Below, piece by piece: positions 25,490 through 35,643 of a stretch of DNA of 64,000 nt; within the stretch, counting starts at the first letter, position 1, and every line of letters begins with the position of its first letter. The position numbers and the translations under genes are program-made. The DNA is taken from contig JAYKXP010000013.1 in the NCBI GenBank assembly GCA_037176845.1, positions 620,001 to 684,000 of the forward strand. The letters run 5' to 3'. The notes under the pieces are model-generated. The model was given only the letters and a program-made list of their open reading frames with translations, searched no databases and was not told where the DNA came from. The DNA is from Paramarasmius palmivorus (lineage: Eukaryota > Basidiomycota > Agaricomycetes > Agaricales > Marasmiaceae).

Positions 25490-25725
25490 GACCGTCGTGA
25501 AACGTCGACTCCTCCTTCACCGTAATCTTCATCATCTTCCTTCCTCACACGGCACTGTAGGTCATCATGGTACCTTGGATACACAAAATCCCAATCGTCG
25601 TCTTTTCCATACAGCGTATCATCGAGCGACCTTGGGATGGTGTTATGTTCCTATTTCTTCAGACATTCATTCCAGTACTCTAATCATACGCGTGGTGACA
25701 CGAAACCGGGATAAGTTCCAGGCTG
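25490..25725 (-). pseudogene. Decayed third copy of the 14-16 kb paralogue family
   Basis: On the minus strand this stretch follows the C-terminal half of paralogue A base by base with gaps. Matching points include the block for CCCAAGACCGCGGTGCTGTA (here ccaaggtcgctcgatgatac...), tacggaaaggatgatgat (here tatggaaaagacgacgatt), ttttgtgtat, cctac(g/a)gt(a/g)ccgtgtgaag, and aaggtgaaggag. Frameshifts and lost codons leave no open frame. It has no start region, and it stops at the edge of the transposon-like element, so insertion or rearrangement there may have removed the 5' end. Confidence 0.65.
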
Positions 25726-25757
25726 AACGCTGAGCGCTTATAGCGCTCAAGCGTATA

Positions 25758-26140
25758 CTGTACCCAACTGTATGGTAGCGACCGTAACGCGTAACGCTGC
25801 AGATTTTCGTCGCCTATTTTAGGCCGTGTAACGCGTAACGGTAGGGCGGTCGCAACCATACCGGAAAGTAAGATAGAGCCCGAAAAATTGTATTTTTCTT
25901 CTTTATCAAATTTGGGTGCGGAGGAGGACCAAAAGAGAAAGACCCTTGCTCAATTTCTTACAGTCAGTGGCTCAGCATACAAAAATGATAAACTTAAGCT
26001 TACTGGGTGTAGATATGGAAACTCGTAGAAGAGGCGGCTGTCGCCTAATTTTGTACCTGTAACGCGTAACGTTGACCTTGTCGCTCCTTGCTCGGATGTA
26101 ACGCACCGACCCCTCGTCGCTACCATTCAGTTGGGTACAG
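25758..26140. mobile_element. MITE-like element with terminal inverted repeats and TA duplication
   Basis: The ends are near-perfect inverted repeats: CTGTACCCAACTG-ATGGTAGCGAC at the left (from 25758) and its reverse complement at the right (ending 26140), with one mismatch in the first ~25 bp. TA dinucleotides flank both ends (25756-25757 and 26141-26142), as for Tc1/mariner-type target duplications. There is no transposase, so it would depend on one elsewhere. The homology between the two ends may run further out (ctgagcgctta on both sides, with a 15-bp insertion on the left), so the true element may be slightly longer. Confidence 0.75.
25784..26071. repeat. Three copies of GTAACGCGTAACG inside the MITE-like element
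   Basis: Identical 13-mers lie at 25784-25796, 25828-25840 and 26059-26071. The last two are part of a longer direct repeat beginning tcgcctaatttt / tcgcctatttta. Each 13-mer is itself a double GTAACG unit. Subterminal repeats of this kind often bind a transposase; here this is inference. Confidence 0.7.
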
Positions 26141-26188
26141 TAAGCGCTCAGTGCGGAGCCAAGGCAGCTTTTCTCACGGAGGGAATAA

Positions 26189-26797
26189 ATATGGAAAGTC
26201 TTTCACACCTTCGAGTCCTTTGTCGAAGTCCTCGCATCTCGAGGATCATGTCTCTTCGTAGCAACAGACTTTCTCCAATATCTTCGTTGTACTTTGGCAC
26301 TCATGTTCTCTGTCCCGGGCCTACCAGACAAGGACTCTGACCCCCATACTCGTTTCCTCTTGTGCTGCAGCGAATCGTTCATCCTCAACCTAATCGCTAT
26401 ATTCATCTACACCCTCGGTCCTTCCATGCATTCCAGTTTTGTCCTTATGGGCTTTTACACAAGCGCAGCAGCATTTATTTTCATTTACTGTAAGTCCTAC
26501 CTCCTCTAAGTAGATCGTATAATTATAACCATGCTTTCTTTCTGTAGCACTTGTCCACAACACACAATTTCCTATCCCCATTCATCGCCCTACATGTTAC
26601 ATATCCCATACTCTATCTAGCCGTCTACCCCAACTGGCGCAGCATTGAATTTGGGAGGATACCCCTATTGGGGATAGTGTTGAAGGTCTTGTATGACGAG
26701 GTCAAACGGTGAGTCTATCAGTCATGGTTAACTGAACGAATTGACGTTAATTGTTTCCGTGTCCCCCTGTAGGGCAACTCAGACCCGTAGGTATTGA
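26189..26797 (+). pseudogene. 5'-truncated membrane-protein gene relic
   Basis: Three exon-like pieces (26189..26489, 26548..26708, 26773..26797) are bounded by normal splice sites. The first reads 100 codons including FHTFESFVEVLAS, LRCTLALMFSVPGLPDKD, and helices FILNLIAIFIYTLG and VLMGFYTSAAAFIFIY. The second reads PFIALHVTYPILYLAVYPNW. The frame of the second does not match the phase left by the first (one base off), and an in-frame TAA directly precedes the first with no acceptor, so the start is missing. The element at 25758-26140 sits just upstream and may have cut off the 5' part. Family unknown. Confidence 0.5.
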
Positions 26798-27516
26798 CCC
26801 CTGGAAATGTATCCGAGGCGCTTCACCGTCAAATAGACGTTTCGTAGCTGGGTTATCGTATTCAAAAGCGAACGTGAGCTTGGTTATGGGTGTCCAGCGG
26901 ATCTATGTAAAGGTTATGCTCCAGATGATTGATCACTCGGAAATTGGGACGTACTTCAGATAAATTCAACAGTGGATTAAGGATAGCCATGTTGGGACAA
27001 ATGTTAATAGTGCATGGGTACTCTCCTCCAGCAAAGGTGATTTCCCATGAGCTATCGGGCTGAATAAGATGTTGTTCTTGGATGGTGTCCGTTATTGCCA
27101 TAGTGGAAGGGTTGATCTGCATGCTGGTGCTAAAGAGAACTCTAGAAAGGACCTTGTGAATAGATGAAATCGTGGCACGTACGTCTTCAACCAACGTGCA
27201 AAGACGTCCGGCTCGATCCTGTCCAATCAAATGTGAGCCAGCATACACCAGTACATTTCCATGAGCCTGAGTTTCACCGAATAGTAAAGTCTTGAACATC
27301 CAAAGACGGATCTGCGCAGTCCCAGATCCAGCTAGAGTCATCGCAGGGAACTAGGATCAATAGCACGATAAGAGAAAGACGGACGCCACGACCAAAAGAC
27401 TCACCCCACTGGCAGCCACCAATGTATCCGGAATCAAGGACCTTGATTATAGCGTCGCGACCTATCGCTGGGGAGATGGCAAACCATGACAGTGCTAAAA
27501 GGCTCGTGAGGAACAT
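26747..27516 (-). CDS. Secreted protein with Kre9/Knh1-like N-terminal domain (divergent)
   Basis: Five exons, complement(26747..26902, 26955..27129, 27183..27218, 27278..27350, 27405..27516), give 183 aa. It starts with a signal peptide (FLTSLLALSWFAISPAIG). Exon order and phases match the two related genes at 28 and 29.5 kb, and the core SWIWDCADPSLDVQDFTIR corresponds to their VIEWDCKTSSVTEFIVV. This is the Ser/Thr-rich GPI-anchored family with a Kre9/Knh1-type beta-sandwich, tied to cell-wall glucan or surface functions. The C-terminal part is divergent and has no clear GPI signal. Its 3' end overlaps the 3' end of the convergent relic by about 50 bases. Confidence 0.65.
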
Positions 27517-27880
27517 GGAAAAGGATGGGAAGGTTTGATGCAACACGTTGCTTTTAATATGTAGTGCTTTTATATGCGGCGCCAGAGTTGGGCATTACAA
27601 TTTAGTGACTCTTGGGCGGTATAGAATAAGCGCCCTTAAGCTTCAACGCGGACTCGCGTATGTGGGAAGCAACAGGAATGAATGAAATGGGACTTCCCCC
27701 GAGCAACAAAATACATTGTACTACCGGAGCTTTATTCTGATCTTCTTCGGCAATGTTTCAGTTGACCTATAAGCTTCAAGCAAATAAGCACGCTAGACAC
27801 GACGGATAGATGATTGCGCGAGACGTATGGGTACATGGTCAAGCTAGCATGTAACTCAATGAATACAGCGGACTGAATAA

Positions 27881-28478
27881 TCATGCTTCGGCTTTGACTT
27901 CAAACTCTCCAGATTCAGAGTAGATCTAATAAGGAAAATGCATAAGACGACAAGGATCAGACCATGGGGGAGCAGCATACCTCAGATTGATTGAGCGGGT
28001 TGGTGAATAGAATCGTGTAACCGCTAGCCGCAGGAAAAGTCGACTGCTGGGAGGTAACGAGTTTGGAGCAGTCCTTGTTGTCTTGCATGGCGATACCGGA
28101 GCGGAATGAGTATTTCATGTCAAGTTTCATGGTACAAAGGGAGCTCGTACATTGCCAGAGGACCGGATAGGACGTTCGGGTCTTTGTTCGATATACTGCG
28201 GAAGAGAAGTTAAGCTGGGTATATATGACAGAAACAACTAGAGCACACTCACACGACGGTGAAGTCCTGCACGTTTGAGTTGGCACAATCCCATGCCAGG
28301 ACGTTGTCGTGTCGAGTGACTGGACTTGTTAGTCAGGGTGGACGACATTTCGACGCATGAAACACTCACCCCAACCATTGTCAGGTCCAGGTATTAGAAT
28401 GATTGGGCCACCACCGCTTGCAGAAGCGGTAGCGATGAGTCCTGCAGAGATGATTGCAGCAAGGGAGAAGGAGACCAT
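27881..28478 (-). CDS. Secreted Kre9/Knh1-like protein, short, with an abnormal acceptor site
   Basis: Five exons, complement(27881..27925, 27981..28095, 28151..28195, 28253..28319, 28370..28478), give 126 aa. The first four exons have exactly the lengths (109, 67, 45, 115 nt) of the plus-strand gene at 29513. Signal peptide FSLAAIISAGLIATASA, then GGGPIILIPGPDN, VLAWDCANSNVQDFTVV, VLSGPLAM, DCSKLVTSQQS and IYSESGEFEVK. It stops there, without the Ser-rich linker and GPI tail of its paralogue, so it would be freely secreted. The third intron must end in GG, not AG, to keep the frame and the homology; this may be a splice mutation. Confidence 0.65.
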
Positions 28479-29512
28479 GGTTTGAGAAACGTTAGTGATG
28501 AAAGTACAGAACCGGGAAGAGGAAATTGGATGGCAAGGATTCCCGCTTTTATAACAATCCACAGCCTTGATCATGATCGTCCCGTTTTCATTGAGTTGAT
28601 GTCGCTACTCGGGAGATGGAATAAATGCAGGTCGGGGGTGCTACTTCGGCTGATTTTAGCCTGTTGAACGAAAAAAGATGTACAAACCTCACACCGACTC
28701 ATCTTCAAATCCTGAGCTAGGATTGTGGGCCAGGCGACAGCAGGGGAAAGAGGACGTGTATAGGGATCGCGGGGAGCGTTGATGGAAGATGCCACATATT
28801 GACCATGTGAGTGCGGGATTACAACTTGAGAAGTGTGGTGATAGCAGTGGTTATGAGATGCGAAGTGTAGCACGCGACCTGGATTTCCAGTATTAAACAA
28901 CACCTCCAAATCTGAACGTAGCCTGAAGAGCAGAAAGTGTCTTGAAAATGAATGAGAATGAATACAACCCCGGAAGCGCTAGGCGTAGCTTGTCCTGCAG
29001 AAAGCGACCCGCTGTGAATGGAACAACTTGGAGCAGACGCAAAACCTGAGTAGGATTCTTCAAGTTTTTGACACCGAGAAGATACACCCAAGAGTAAGCA
29101 ACGGCGTCTACTTTCGCTCCCTGCGACCATGATCGATCCTGTATATATAGCTTGCGTCCAGTCACGTTTCTACTAACATATCAGGAAAGGCCAGTAGATC
29201 TCCAGAAAAGCGCTGCATTGATCAGTGATAGTCGTCGCGGGTTGTATGCGGCGTTCTTCTGGTCCTTTTCAACGCCTCGACCATACGAGAGTCCTGTACT
29301 TGCCAGTGAATCCAGTTTGCTCTTCGCTCGATGAATGATGGTATGACACGAGTGTAACAACAGGAACCAAACAGGAACAAGATGGCCGAAACACGAGGTC
29401 GGCAATCGCCGGCTTGGTTACTAGAAACACGGGGGTCACGAAAAAACCGTCACTCTTTGATTCTCACAGGCTTTCTCTTTCCTTCCTTTCCTCTTCTTCG
29501 ACGTCCTGCGCC
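28479..29512. other. Region between divergent Kre9-like paralogues
   Basis: About 1 kb shared upstream region of the head-to-head pair. Several short open frames occur on the minus strand (28571-29165), but none has a family motif or good codon pattern. Pyrimidine-rich tract just before 29513. Confidence 0.45.
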
Positions 29513-30284
29513 ATGGTTCACTTCGCCTCCGCTGCTATCGCCTTCTCGGCTCTTTTCACTGTCGCCTCTGCTGCCGGTGGTGGTCCCAAGATTCTCAGAC
29601 CCGGCCCTGACAACTGGTGGGGTGAGTATTTAATCTGTTCGATTTTTCCTGTCTTGGGCTAACGACGGTCTGCAGTCGCTAAGTCCGACAATGTCATTGA
29701 ATGGGACTGCAAGACCTCGAGTGTCACCGAATTCATTGTTGTGTGAGTAATTCTCAAGGACGGTAGACTGGGTTTCGCTAACTTAGCTCTACTTTCAGCA
29801 TCACGAATAGCCAAACCAATATCCTTTCTGGTCCCCTGGCAATGTACGAAGTGGACTACATATCTCCTCGAGAAACATTCTAACACTACCCCTTAGCATT
29901 GCTGACCAACAAAATTCGGACTGCTCCAAACTCGTTACCCAGCAACAGATGTCCATGCCTGCAGCGACCGGCTACAAGATCCAATTCGCAAACAGACTGA
30001 ACCAAACTGACGTTCGTAGCGACACTTGTTTATATCAAATCCCTACCTAACCTATTCTGCTCTAGGTTTACTCCGAATCCGAAGAATTCGAGATTAAGCC
30101 CCTTGGATCCGCATACCCTAGCCAAGCCACCCCAAGCGGCACTACTAGCAGCTCAAACTCATCCGAGACCGGCACCTCTGCTGGTGCAAACACAGGAGAA
30201 GGCAACTCTGCTTCATCACTCCAGACACCTCTGGCCTTTGGCGCTGCTGCTTTGGGTGTTTTCATTGGGCTCATCGCTGCATAA
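29513..30284 (+). CDS. GPI-anchored Ser-rich protein with Kre9/Knh1-like domain
   Basis: Five exons (29513..29621, 29676..29742, 29799..29843, 29897..30011, 30066..30284) give 184 aa. Order: signal peptide (ASAAIAFSALFTVASA), beta-sandwich domain (PKILRPGPDNWW, NVIEWDCKTSSVTEFIVV, ILSGPLAM, DCSKLVTQQQMSMPAATGYK, VYSESEEFEIK), Ser/Thr/Gly-rich linker, and a hydrophobic C-terminus (LAFGAAALGVFIGLIAA) fitting a GPI-attachment signal. It is probably a cell-wall or plasma-membrane surface protein. It lies head to head with the 27881-28478 paralogue. Family function in basidiomycetes is not established. Confidence 0.85.
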
Positions 30285-30822
30285 GCGTGATGTTTTAAAC
30301 ACTTACGACACATGCACGCGGACCTACCTACTTTCCTCCTCATCTTTTACCTCTCTTGATTCTCTTTCTTGTGGACTATGCTTGTTCTTTTTTTATGCAG
30401 GACTTCCATAGTACCACCATGGTTGTCTCGTTGCCTATCGTTTTTTTAATATCACACTCGTTTTAGACATCAAATGTTACTGCCTTGATGGGGCAGTCTG
30501 TGACTGAGCAACGACATTGTCTGGGCTTTTGTTAGGGGACTAGCCTGTGGTAAGCTATTCTCGTATTGCTTAGGCCACCGGAAACGCATGCCTCACCGTT
30601 CCGCACGTCTCATGTATGTACACGGTGAAGATTGATAATGATCGAATTGCGATGTACATAATTACATGTGTTACAATGTGTACAGCTGCTAGTGCTACAG
30701 ATACAAAAATGTACTTGAGGGTGTTGAGAAATGTTACACTACTATACAAAGATGCTGTTCGTTTTCCAATATATACGTTTTTTGCAAAGAGAAACAAGAA
30801 AAAAGAACCCCGAAAATGCACA
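30285..30822. other. Convergent 3' flanks
   Basis: T-rich then A-rich spacer between two stop codons; no gene seen. Confidence 0.5.
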
Positions 30823-32499
30823 TCAAACATGATCAACTGACACCCGAACACCAGCTACCTCCAAACTTCGGAGCCTCTCACGAACAGCCGTCGACAGCAA
30901 ATCCTCGAACGTGCGATCATCCGTGATCTTCCCGCTTGCCAGGTACGACTTCCATAACCACATATCCTCGAATACCACATCAATGCTCTTCAACGTCGAA
31001 CTCGACCGAGGTTCAGTTGTTTTCAGCAATGCAGCCAACACCTTGGCCCAGATTTTGATTGAGGTGATACGTCGGATATTGGTTGTGAGGTTACGCAATT
31101 TGAGTAAAGGGAGTTTGGCGAGAAGGGTAAGGACAGCTTGTGCGGATTCTTGTTCGTACTGGTCTTCGCCAAGGAGTGTAACGTCCAAATCGTTGAGGTG
31201 CGGCATGGCTTGAAGGGTATCGGTTATCCATGTCTCGGGTCTTCGGATATGTACGTGTGGGAGGTGTAGAGATAGTTTTCGGAGGGGATACCCGGAGCGA
31301 TGAAGCATCGCTACCAACGATGGAAGAGGCCATTCGGCTTGTATACCGTGATGAAACTCTGCATTGCACGTCAACTCGAGTGAAGAAAGATTTTCGGCTG
31401 TAATTGACTCGAAAAGGACATCGAGCCCCGCAAAGTTTTTGACGAAACTGATGATGAGATGGCGGAGTGAAGGTAATCGAACGACCGATTCTGAAGCTGT
31501 CTTTCGTTCATCAAAGTTGTGAAGAGTCAACGTCTCGATTTTCGTAAGGAATGGAAGGACGTCTGAGATGGTGTAATATCCTGGGTCGGTTTGACGCAAT
31601 TCCAACGAGACGAGTTGGTGATATGGCATCATCCCGAGCTCCACCAGATCGGATGAGATGACATCTGTAAGTCTCGGGGCGGCGTGTATGGCATCCCATA
31701 ACCATCTTGTTGAAGGTGTAAATGATACCTGTTTGGTGAAGTTACGAAAGTGGTGTAAAGAGGGGAACGACACGTCTGCAATGAAGGTGCCAAGTCTACC
31801 TGGGTCAATGTCGAGCTCGAGTTCCGTGAATTGTGTGGCGTGCTCCATCAACGTTCGTAGGACAGCGGTCATAATGATATTGTGTTGCACCACTAGTTGT
31901 TCCGAACCATCATTATTAGAGGTTGGATGGAGGTCAGCAGACGCGTGCTGGCGTTCTGTTACTCGGATGGTGAGAGGATGTGATCGGGTATTGTTCATAT
32001 ACAGATCCAGAAGAGGTACAAGGTCCTTCCGAGGCTGTGAGACGTCGATGGATATGGTATTCCATAACCCGGGCATGTTTTGGGCAATCTGTCTCCAACG
32101 ACACGAAACGTGCGAAAGGATGAGTGGGGGCGCATGGATCTTTGGATTGTTGTGCGCGACGAGCAGTGAGTAGGGTTCCGAGGGGGAACGGCAGGAAGTT
32201 GCGAATATGTTGGCAAGAAGCTCGACGGGGAGTCTCCGAATCGCGGAGATGAAGCTACGGCGCATTGCAACTCTCTGCTGTAGCTCGGCCCTCTCTTTCT
32301 CCAGTTCGCATGCACCTCGTTGAAGACGCGTTGAAAGCACGTCAAGGTGCATTATCTCCGCTTCTTCGTCAGCTATTAACGCGGCCATCTCGAGAATCTC
32401 GTCTTCCGTAGGTATGCGGTGTGACCGAAAGGCATCAATGAGTACGCGGGATCCTGACGTCGTGCTAGACGTTTCGCGAGGGTAGTTCTGGGTAGCCAT
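30823..32499 (-). CDS. F-box protein with leucine-rich C-terminal region
   Basis: A single exon from ATG at 32499 to the stop at 30823 gives 558 aa. A coiled-coil-like stretch (residues about 25-75, LDVLSTRLQRGACELEKERAEL) leads into the F-box (AIRRLPVELLANIFATSC, then LSHVSCRWRQIAQNMPGLW). The rest has loosely spaced leucine-rich repeats (LTDVISSDLVELG, VRLPSLRHLIISF, PLRKLSLHLPHV). This is the commonest F-box layout in agarics. It would be an SCF substrate receptor; the substrate is unknown. The gene diverges from SmB. Confidence 0.9.
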   Translation of the reverse strand: MATQNYPRETSSTTSGSRVLIDAFRSHRIPTEDEILEMAALIADEEAEIMHLDVLSTRLQRGACELEKERAELQQRVAMRRSFISAIRRLPVELLANIFATSCRSPSEPYSLLVAHNNPKIHAPPLILSHVSCRWRQIAQNMPGLWNTISIDVSQPRKDLVPLLDLYMNNTRSHPLTIRVTERQHASADLHPTSNNDGSEQLVVQHNIIMTAVLRTLMEHATQFTELELDIDPGRLGTFIADVSFPSLHHFRNFTKQVSFTPSTRWLWDAIHAAPRLTDVISSDLVELGMMPYHQLVSLELRQTDPGYYTISDVLPFLTKIETLTLHNFDERKTASESVVRLPSLRHLIISFVKNFAGLDVLFESITAENLSSLELTCNAEFHHGIQAEWPLPSLVAMLHRSGYPLRKLSLHLPHVHIRRPETWITDTLQAMPHLNDLDVTLLGEDQYEQESAQAVLTLLAKLPLLKLRNLTTNIRRITSIKIWAKVLAALLKTTEPRSSSTLKSIDVVFEDMWLWKSYLASGKITDDRTFEDLLSTAVRERLRSLEVAGVRVSVDHV

Positions 32500-32846
32500 G
32501 ATATTCTGCAAGTATTTGCAGCTATTAAAGCACTCTGAGACCTGCAAAACGGATGCAAGGGGTCAGTATTCTGAAAACATTTGAAATATGAGGTCCGACA
32601 CTGACCTTGAGACTGTTCAAGCCTCCAAATGACTCTATCCGCCAATTTTTTTTGCAATAATAGCCGTCCAGCAGCAATTCCGCAGCGACTATACGTTATC
32701 CGGGGAGGAGGAGTGGGGAAAGTGGATATGGGTAAGGAACATGACCATTTCCCTGTCCGTCCAACTTAAAGGTTTTGTGTACATACCGAATTGAGAATGT
32801 GGGAAAATTTACTTTTCGCTCGTCCTCCACCAGCACCACCCCCACG
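32500..32846. promoter_or_regulatory. Shared promoter region, F-box gene and SmB
   Basis: 347 bp between divergent start codons. No clear element seen apart from purine/pyrimidine-rich tracts. Confidence 0.4.
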
Positions 32847-33603
32847 ATGGTCCGTACAATTTTGCCGTATTCTTGACTTCTTACTGACTGATTTTTGCTA
32901 TGCTAGCCGCCACCAAAATCGAAAGGAGGCAAAATGCTCAGCCTCATCAATTGGAGGCTCAAAGTCACGATAAACGATGGTCGTGCCCTGGTTGGCCAAA
33001 TGCTCGCTTTTGACAAGCATATGAACCTCGTTTTGGCGGATTGTGAAGAGTTCAGACGTGTTAGGCCAAAGAAGAAGCCTGGAGATGAGTCGACGCCGCC
33101 AGAGCAGGAGATGAAGCGAACGCTGGGATTAGTGATCTTGAGAGGAGAGACGGTAGTCAGTTTGAGTGTGGAAGGACCTCCACCAGTTCAGGATGACGAT
33201 AAAAAGAATGCTGTGCGTCTTTTTCGGTTATGTTTTAGGGCTCAAGCTGACCTTTTAATTGCTCAGCTTCCTGTTGGTCCTGGTCGCGGTATGCCTGCTG
33301 GACGTGGTATGGGCATGATGCCTCCTAGTGCGTGTCACACTCACCTGATCAAGTCAATAATATGCTCACAGTGCTTTTCAAGTGGGCGGTGGGCCGCCGA
33401 TGGGCCAACCTCCAATGCCTTTCCCGCCAGGCATGCCAGGTCCTCCTCCAGGATTCAGACCACCTGGTTTCCCACCAGGCATGCCTTTCACGCCTCCTCC
33501 TGGCTTCAACGGCCCCCCTCCTGGGTACGAAATCATACCGGTGTTTATTCCATCTTTGTTTCTGAATCGTTTTTTCCTCTACAGCTTCCAACCGCCTCAG
33601 TGA
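32847..33603 (+). CDS. SMB1: Spliceosomal Sm protein B
   Basis: Five exons (32847..32849, 32907..33212, 33267..33331, 33372..33524, 33585..33603) give 181 aa. The first exon is only the ATG. The Sm fold follows: Sm1 as LINWRLKVTINDGRALVGQMLAFDKHMNLVL (in two parts: LKVTINDGRALVGQ, FDKHMNLVLADCEEFR) and Sm2 as LGLVILRGETVVSLSVEGPPP. The C-terminus is the Gly/Arg and Pro/Gly/Met-rich tail of SmB (GMPAGRGMGMMPP; PGMPGPPPGFRPPGF), a site of arginine methylation and proline-motif binding in other species. SmB is part of the heptameric ring on U1, U2, U4 and U5 snRNA. The third donor (AGTGC|gtgtca) was chosen because it alone keeps the Pro/Gly frame. Confidence 0.92.
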
Positions 33604-34021
33604 AAATGCAAAAGGAGCACGACGCGACGAAACAGTCCATCCTCCAGGCATCTGCTACGATTTCATATCCTGTCATATTAGCTCCCTGTATCTTTAATGT
33701 TGTCACCTTACTGATGTCTTGTGGGTCAAGGTCGAGTCAAGGTTCTTCGCGTACTTGAATGAGACCGTGTTAGTTTGGCTGGTAACTGGTCTGGTCGTAT
33801 CCCCTTTATTCCCTGAAGCCTCGTAACTATGTAAACTGCACAAAGGTAGCATAAGACTTCAATGCATTGCTTCGCTGGTCTGTTGGCCAAAGAGCTTTGA
33901 GTGTAATATTTGAACGCTTAAACACCTTTGCTTTGAACCAATACTATCGCAAGGTCTCCTATTCACAGGTAAGGCTGTATATCGTTTTCTCTGTAGAGAA
34001 GACTTACTAACGTCCCTCAGA
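33604..34021. other. Intergenic, SmB 3' flank and F-box promoter
   Basis: No gene seen. An AG just before 34022 after a pyrimidine-rich stretch suggests a 5'-UTR intron of the F-box gene (acceptor cctcag at 34015-34020). Confidence 0.45.
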
Positions 34022-35462
34022 ATGGCCGCGATTGCGACAAAATCATGGAGTACCTACATGAACGATCTAGGGTACGATCCTGAACAGGACGCATTACCAA
34101 GCCACTACAATTCCGAAGTGACACCCGATGATACCACAATTACACTCCCACCAGAGATATTCACGCTCATCGCCGAACAACTTGACGAATTTTATGACGA
34201 AGACACTCTCATCTCTCTCTGTCTCGTCTCGCGTGTATGGTGCCAAGCAGCCCAACCCAGGCTCTTTACTCGCATCCACCTCTTCGACGCAGAAAAATGC
34301 GGATTCTGGAGTAAAAAGTTCACGCAATCTCCGCACCTTTCGCGATATGTCAAAGAAATCAAGATTTCGGATCCTAAACGTACATGGTTCCTGGGAAGTC
34401 TCCAGGCGAGCAATGTTGCATCGTTTTTGACGAACGTCGAGGTTCTCCACGTCGAGGATTATCAAGAGTGGGGCAAGAAGGAGCAGAGCATCGTCAAGAT
34501 GTTTCAAGGGGTGAAGCATCTGGATCTTAAAGATATCGCGGCGTATACTTGGGACAAAGACCTCCCCGAGTTGGTTTTCTCTCTACCCCTGCTGGAACGT
34601 TTGGATGTGGAGAGTACCTGGACATGTCATCATTGGGAAAGGGGTTCTCGTACGAATCTTGCGTATCTTTCCCCGAATATTCGAGGCGAGCAAACAATCA
34701 AGCTGAAGGAGATTGGGCTACACGATCGGTTAATCGAGGACGGCTTACTGGACTGGCTTGGAGGTTCTGATTTCGATTTGTCTCAACTTCACACCTTGAC
34801 GTTGGGAAGAGCTAGCTACTCATGTCCCTTTGACAAGTTCATCGCTCGCGTGGCGGACCACGCCCGGTACCTGTCCATTCATGTAGACAAGGAGACTGAT
34901 GATCCACTTTGTGAGACTCCTTGTCGCTGTCGAGACTGAACATGAACTGATCACTCATACAGTAGACCTACAAGCAGAGCACAGCATATTGTTCAACGCC
35001 CTCAACAAATGTACATTCCTCACAACTCTCACTCTGTGCGCGTCAGAAGATGAGCACACGCTCCCAAGCGTCCTACATTGCGCATTAGGTATCTTGCGCA
35101 AGTTTTCCCAGCACGATGAGGCTCCCCGTCTTGAGACAATTACACTGTCGGCGGGAATAAAGGTGTACAAGGAGAATGATCTATCATCCATGCAGGAATT
35201 GAGGGATTGGCAGGACCTAGATGATACACTGACTATAGAAGAGGCACAGGTCAAGTTTCCTGTGCTTCGTTCGGTCGAAGTGTCCGTTCATGTGGAAGTT
35301 CTACTATTGGGACCGAAGGATGCATCAAAACAAGGCCCCGTTGTCGAGGAGGAGGATGTGTTCGACATGATAGAGAGCTGCTTACCACAGCTGGATTCAA
35401 GGGGCATGTTGGATGTTCGTTTGTCGTCGCAGACCTTGGCGGTGCCGCCATATTCCCTATGA
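34022..35462 (+). CDS. F-box domain protein
   Basis: Two exons (34022..34910, 34963..35462) give 462 aa. The F-box is at about 40-85: ITLPPEIFTLIAEQL, then LISLCLVSRVWCQAAQPRLF. The rest has leucine-rich segments (VEVLHVEDY, LVFSLPLLERLDVES, LHTLTLGRASY, CTFLTTLTL) and an acidic stretch near the end (VVEEEDVFDMIESC). It is unlike the other two F-box proteins here in length and in having an intron. SCF adaptor by family; substrate unknown. Confidence 0.85.
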
Positions 35463-35643
35463 GTATATCTAAGCACGTTTTGGCCGATTGATGAACACAC
35501 CCTTTATCTACAGTACATGTTCTGTAAAGGACGTATTTAAATAGCTTTAATGAAAGGGAGAGAGTAATGAGTGTGTAGAAAATACGATTACTTATTGTCC
35601 AAAGCCGGAGAGTCTCTTCGAATCTCTCGTGTTGGTGTAGCCC

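Noticed and set aside
20000..26000. Psilocybin-type biosynthetic cluster around the PsiD-like gene
   Set aside because: Neighbours are a small membrane protein and an unknown 365-aa protein; the kinase at 17.8-19.5 kb is SRPK-like, not of the PsiK (small-molecule kinase) type.
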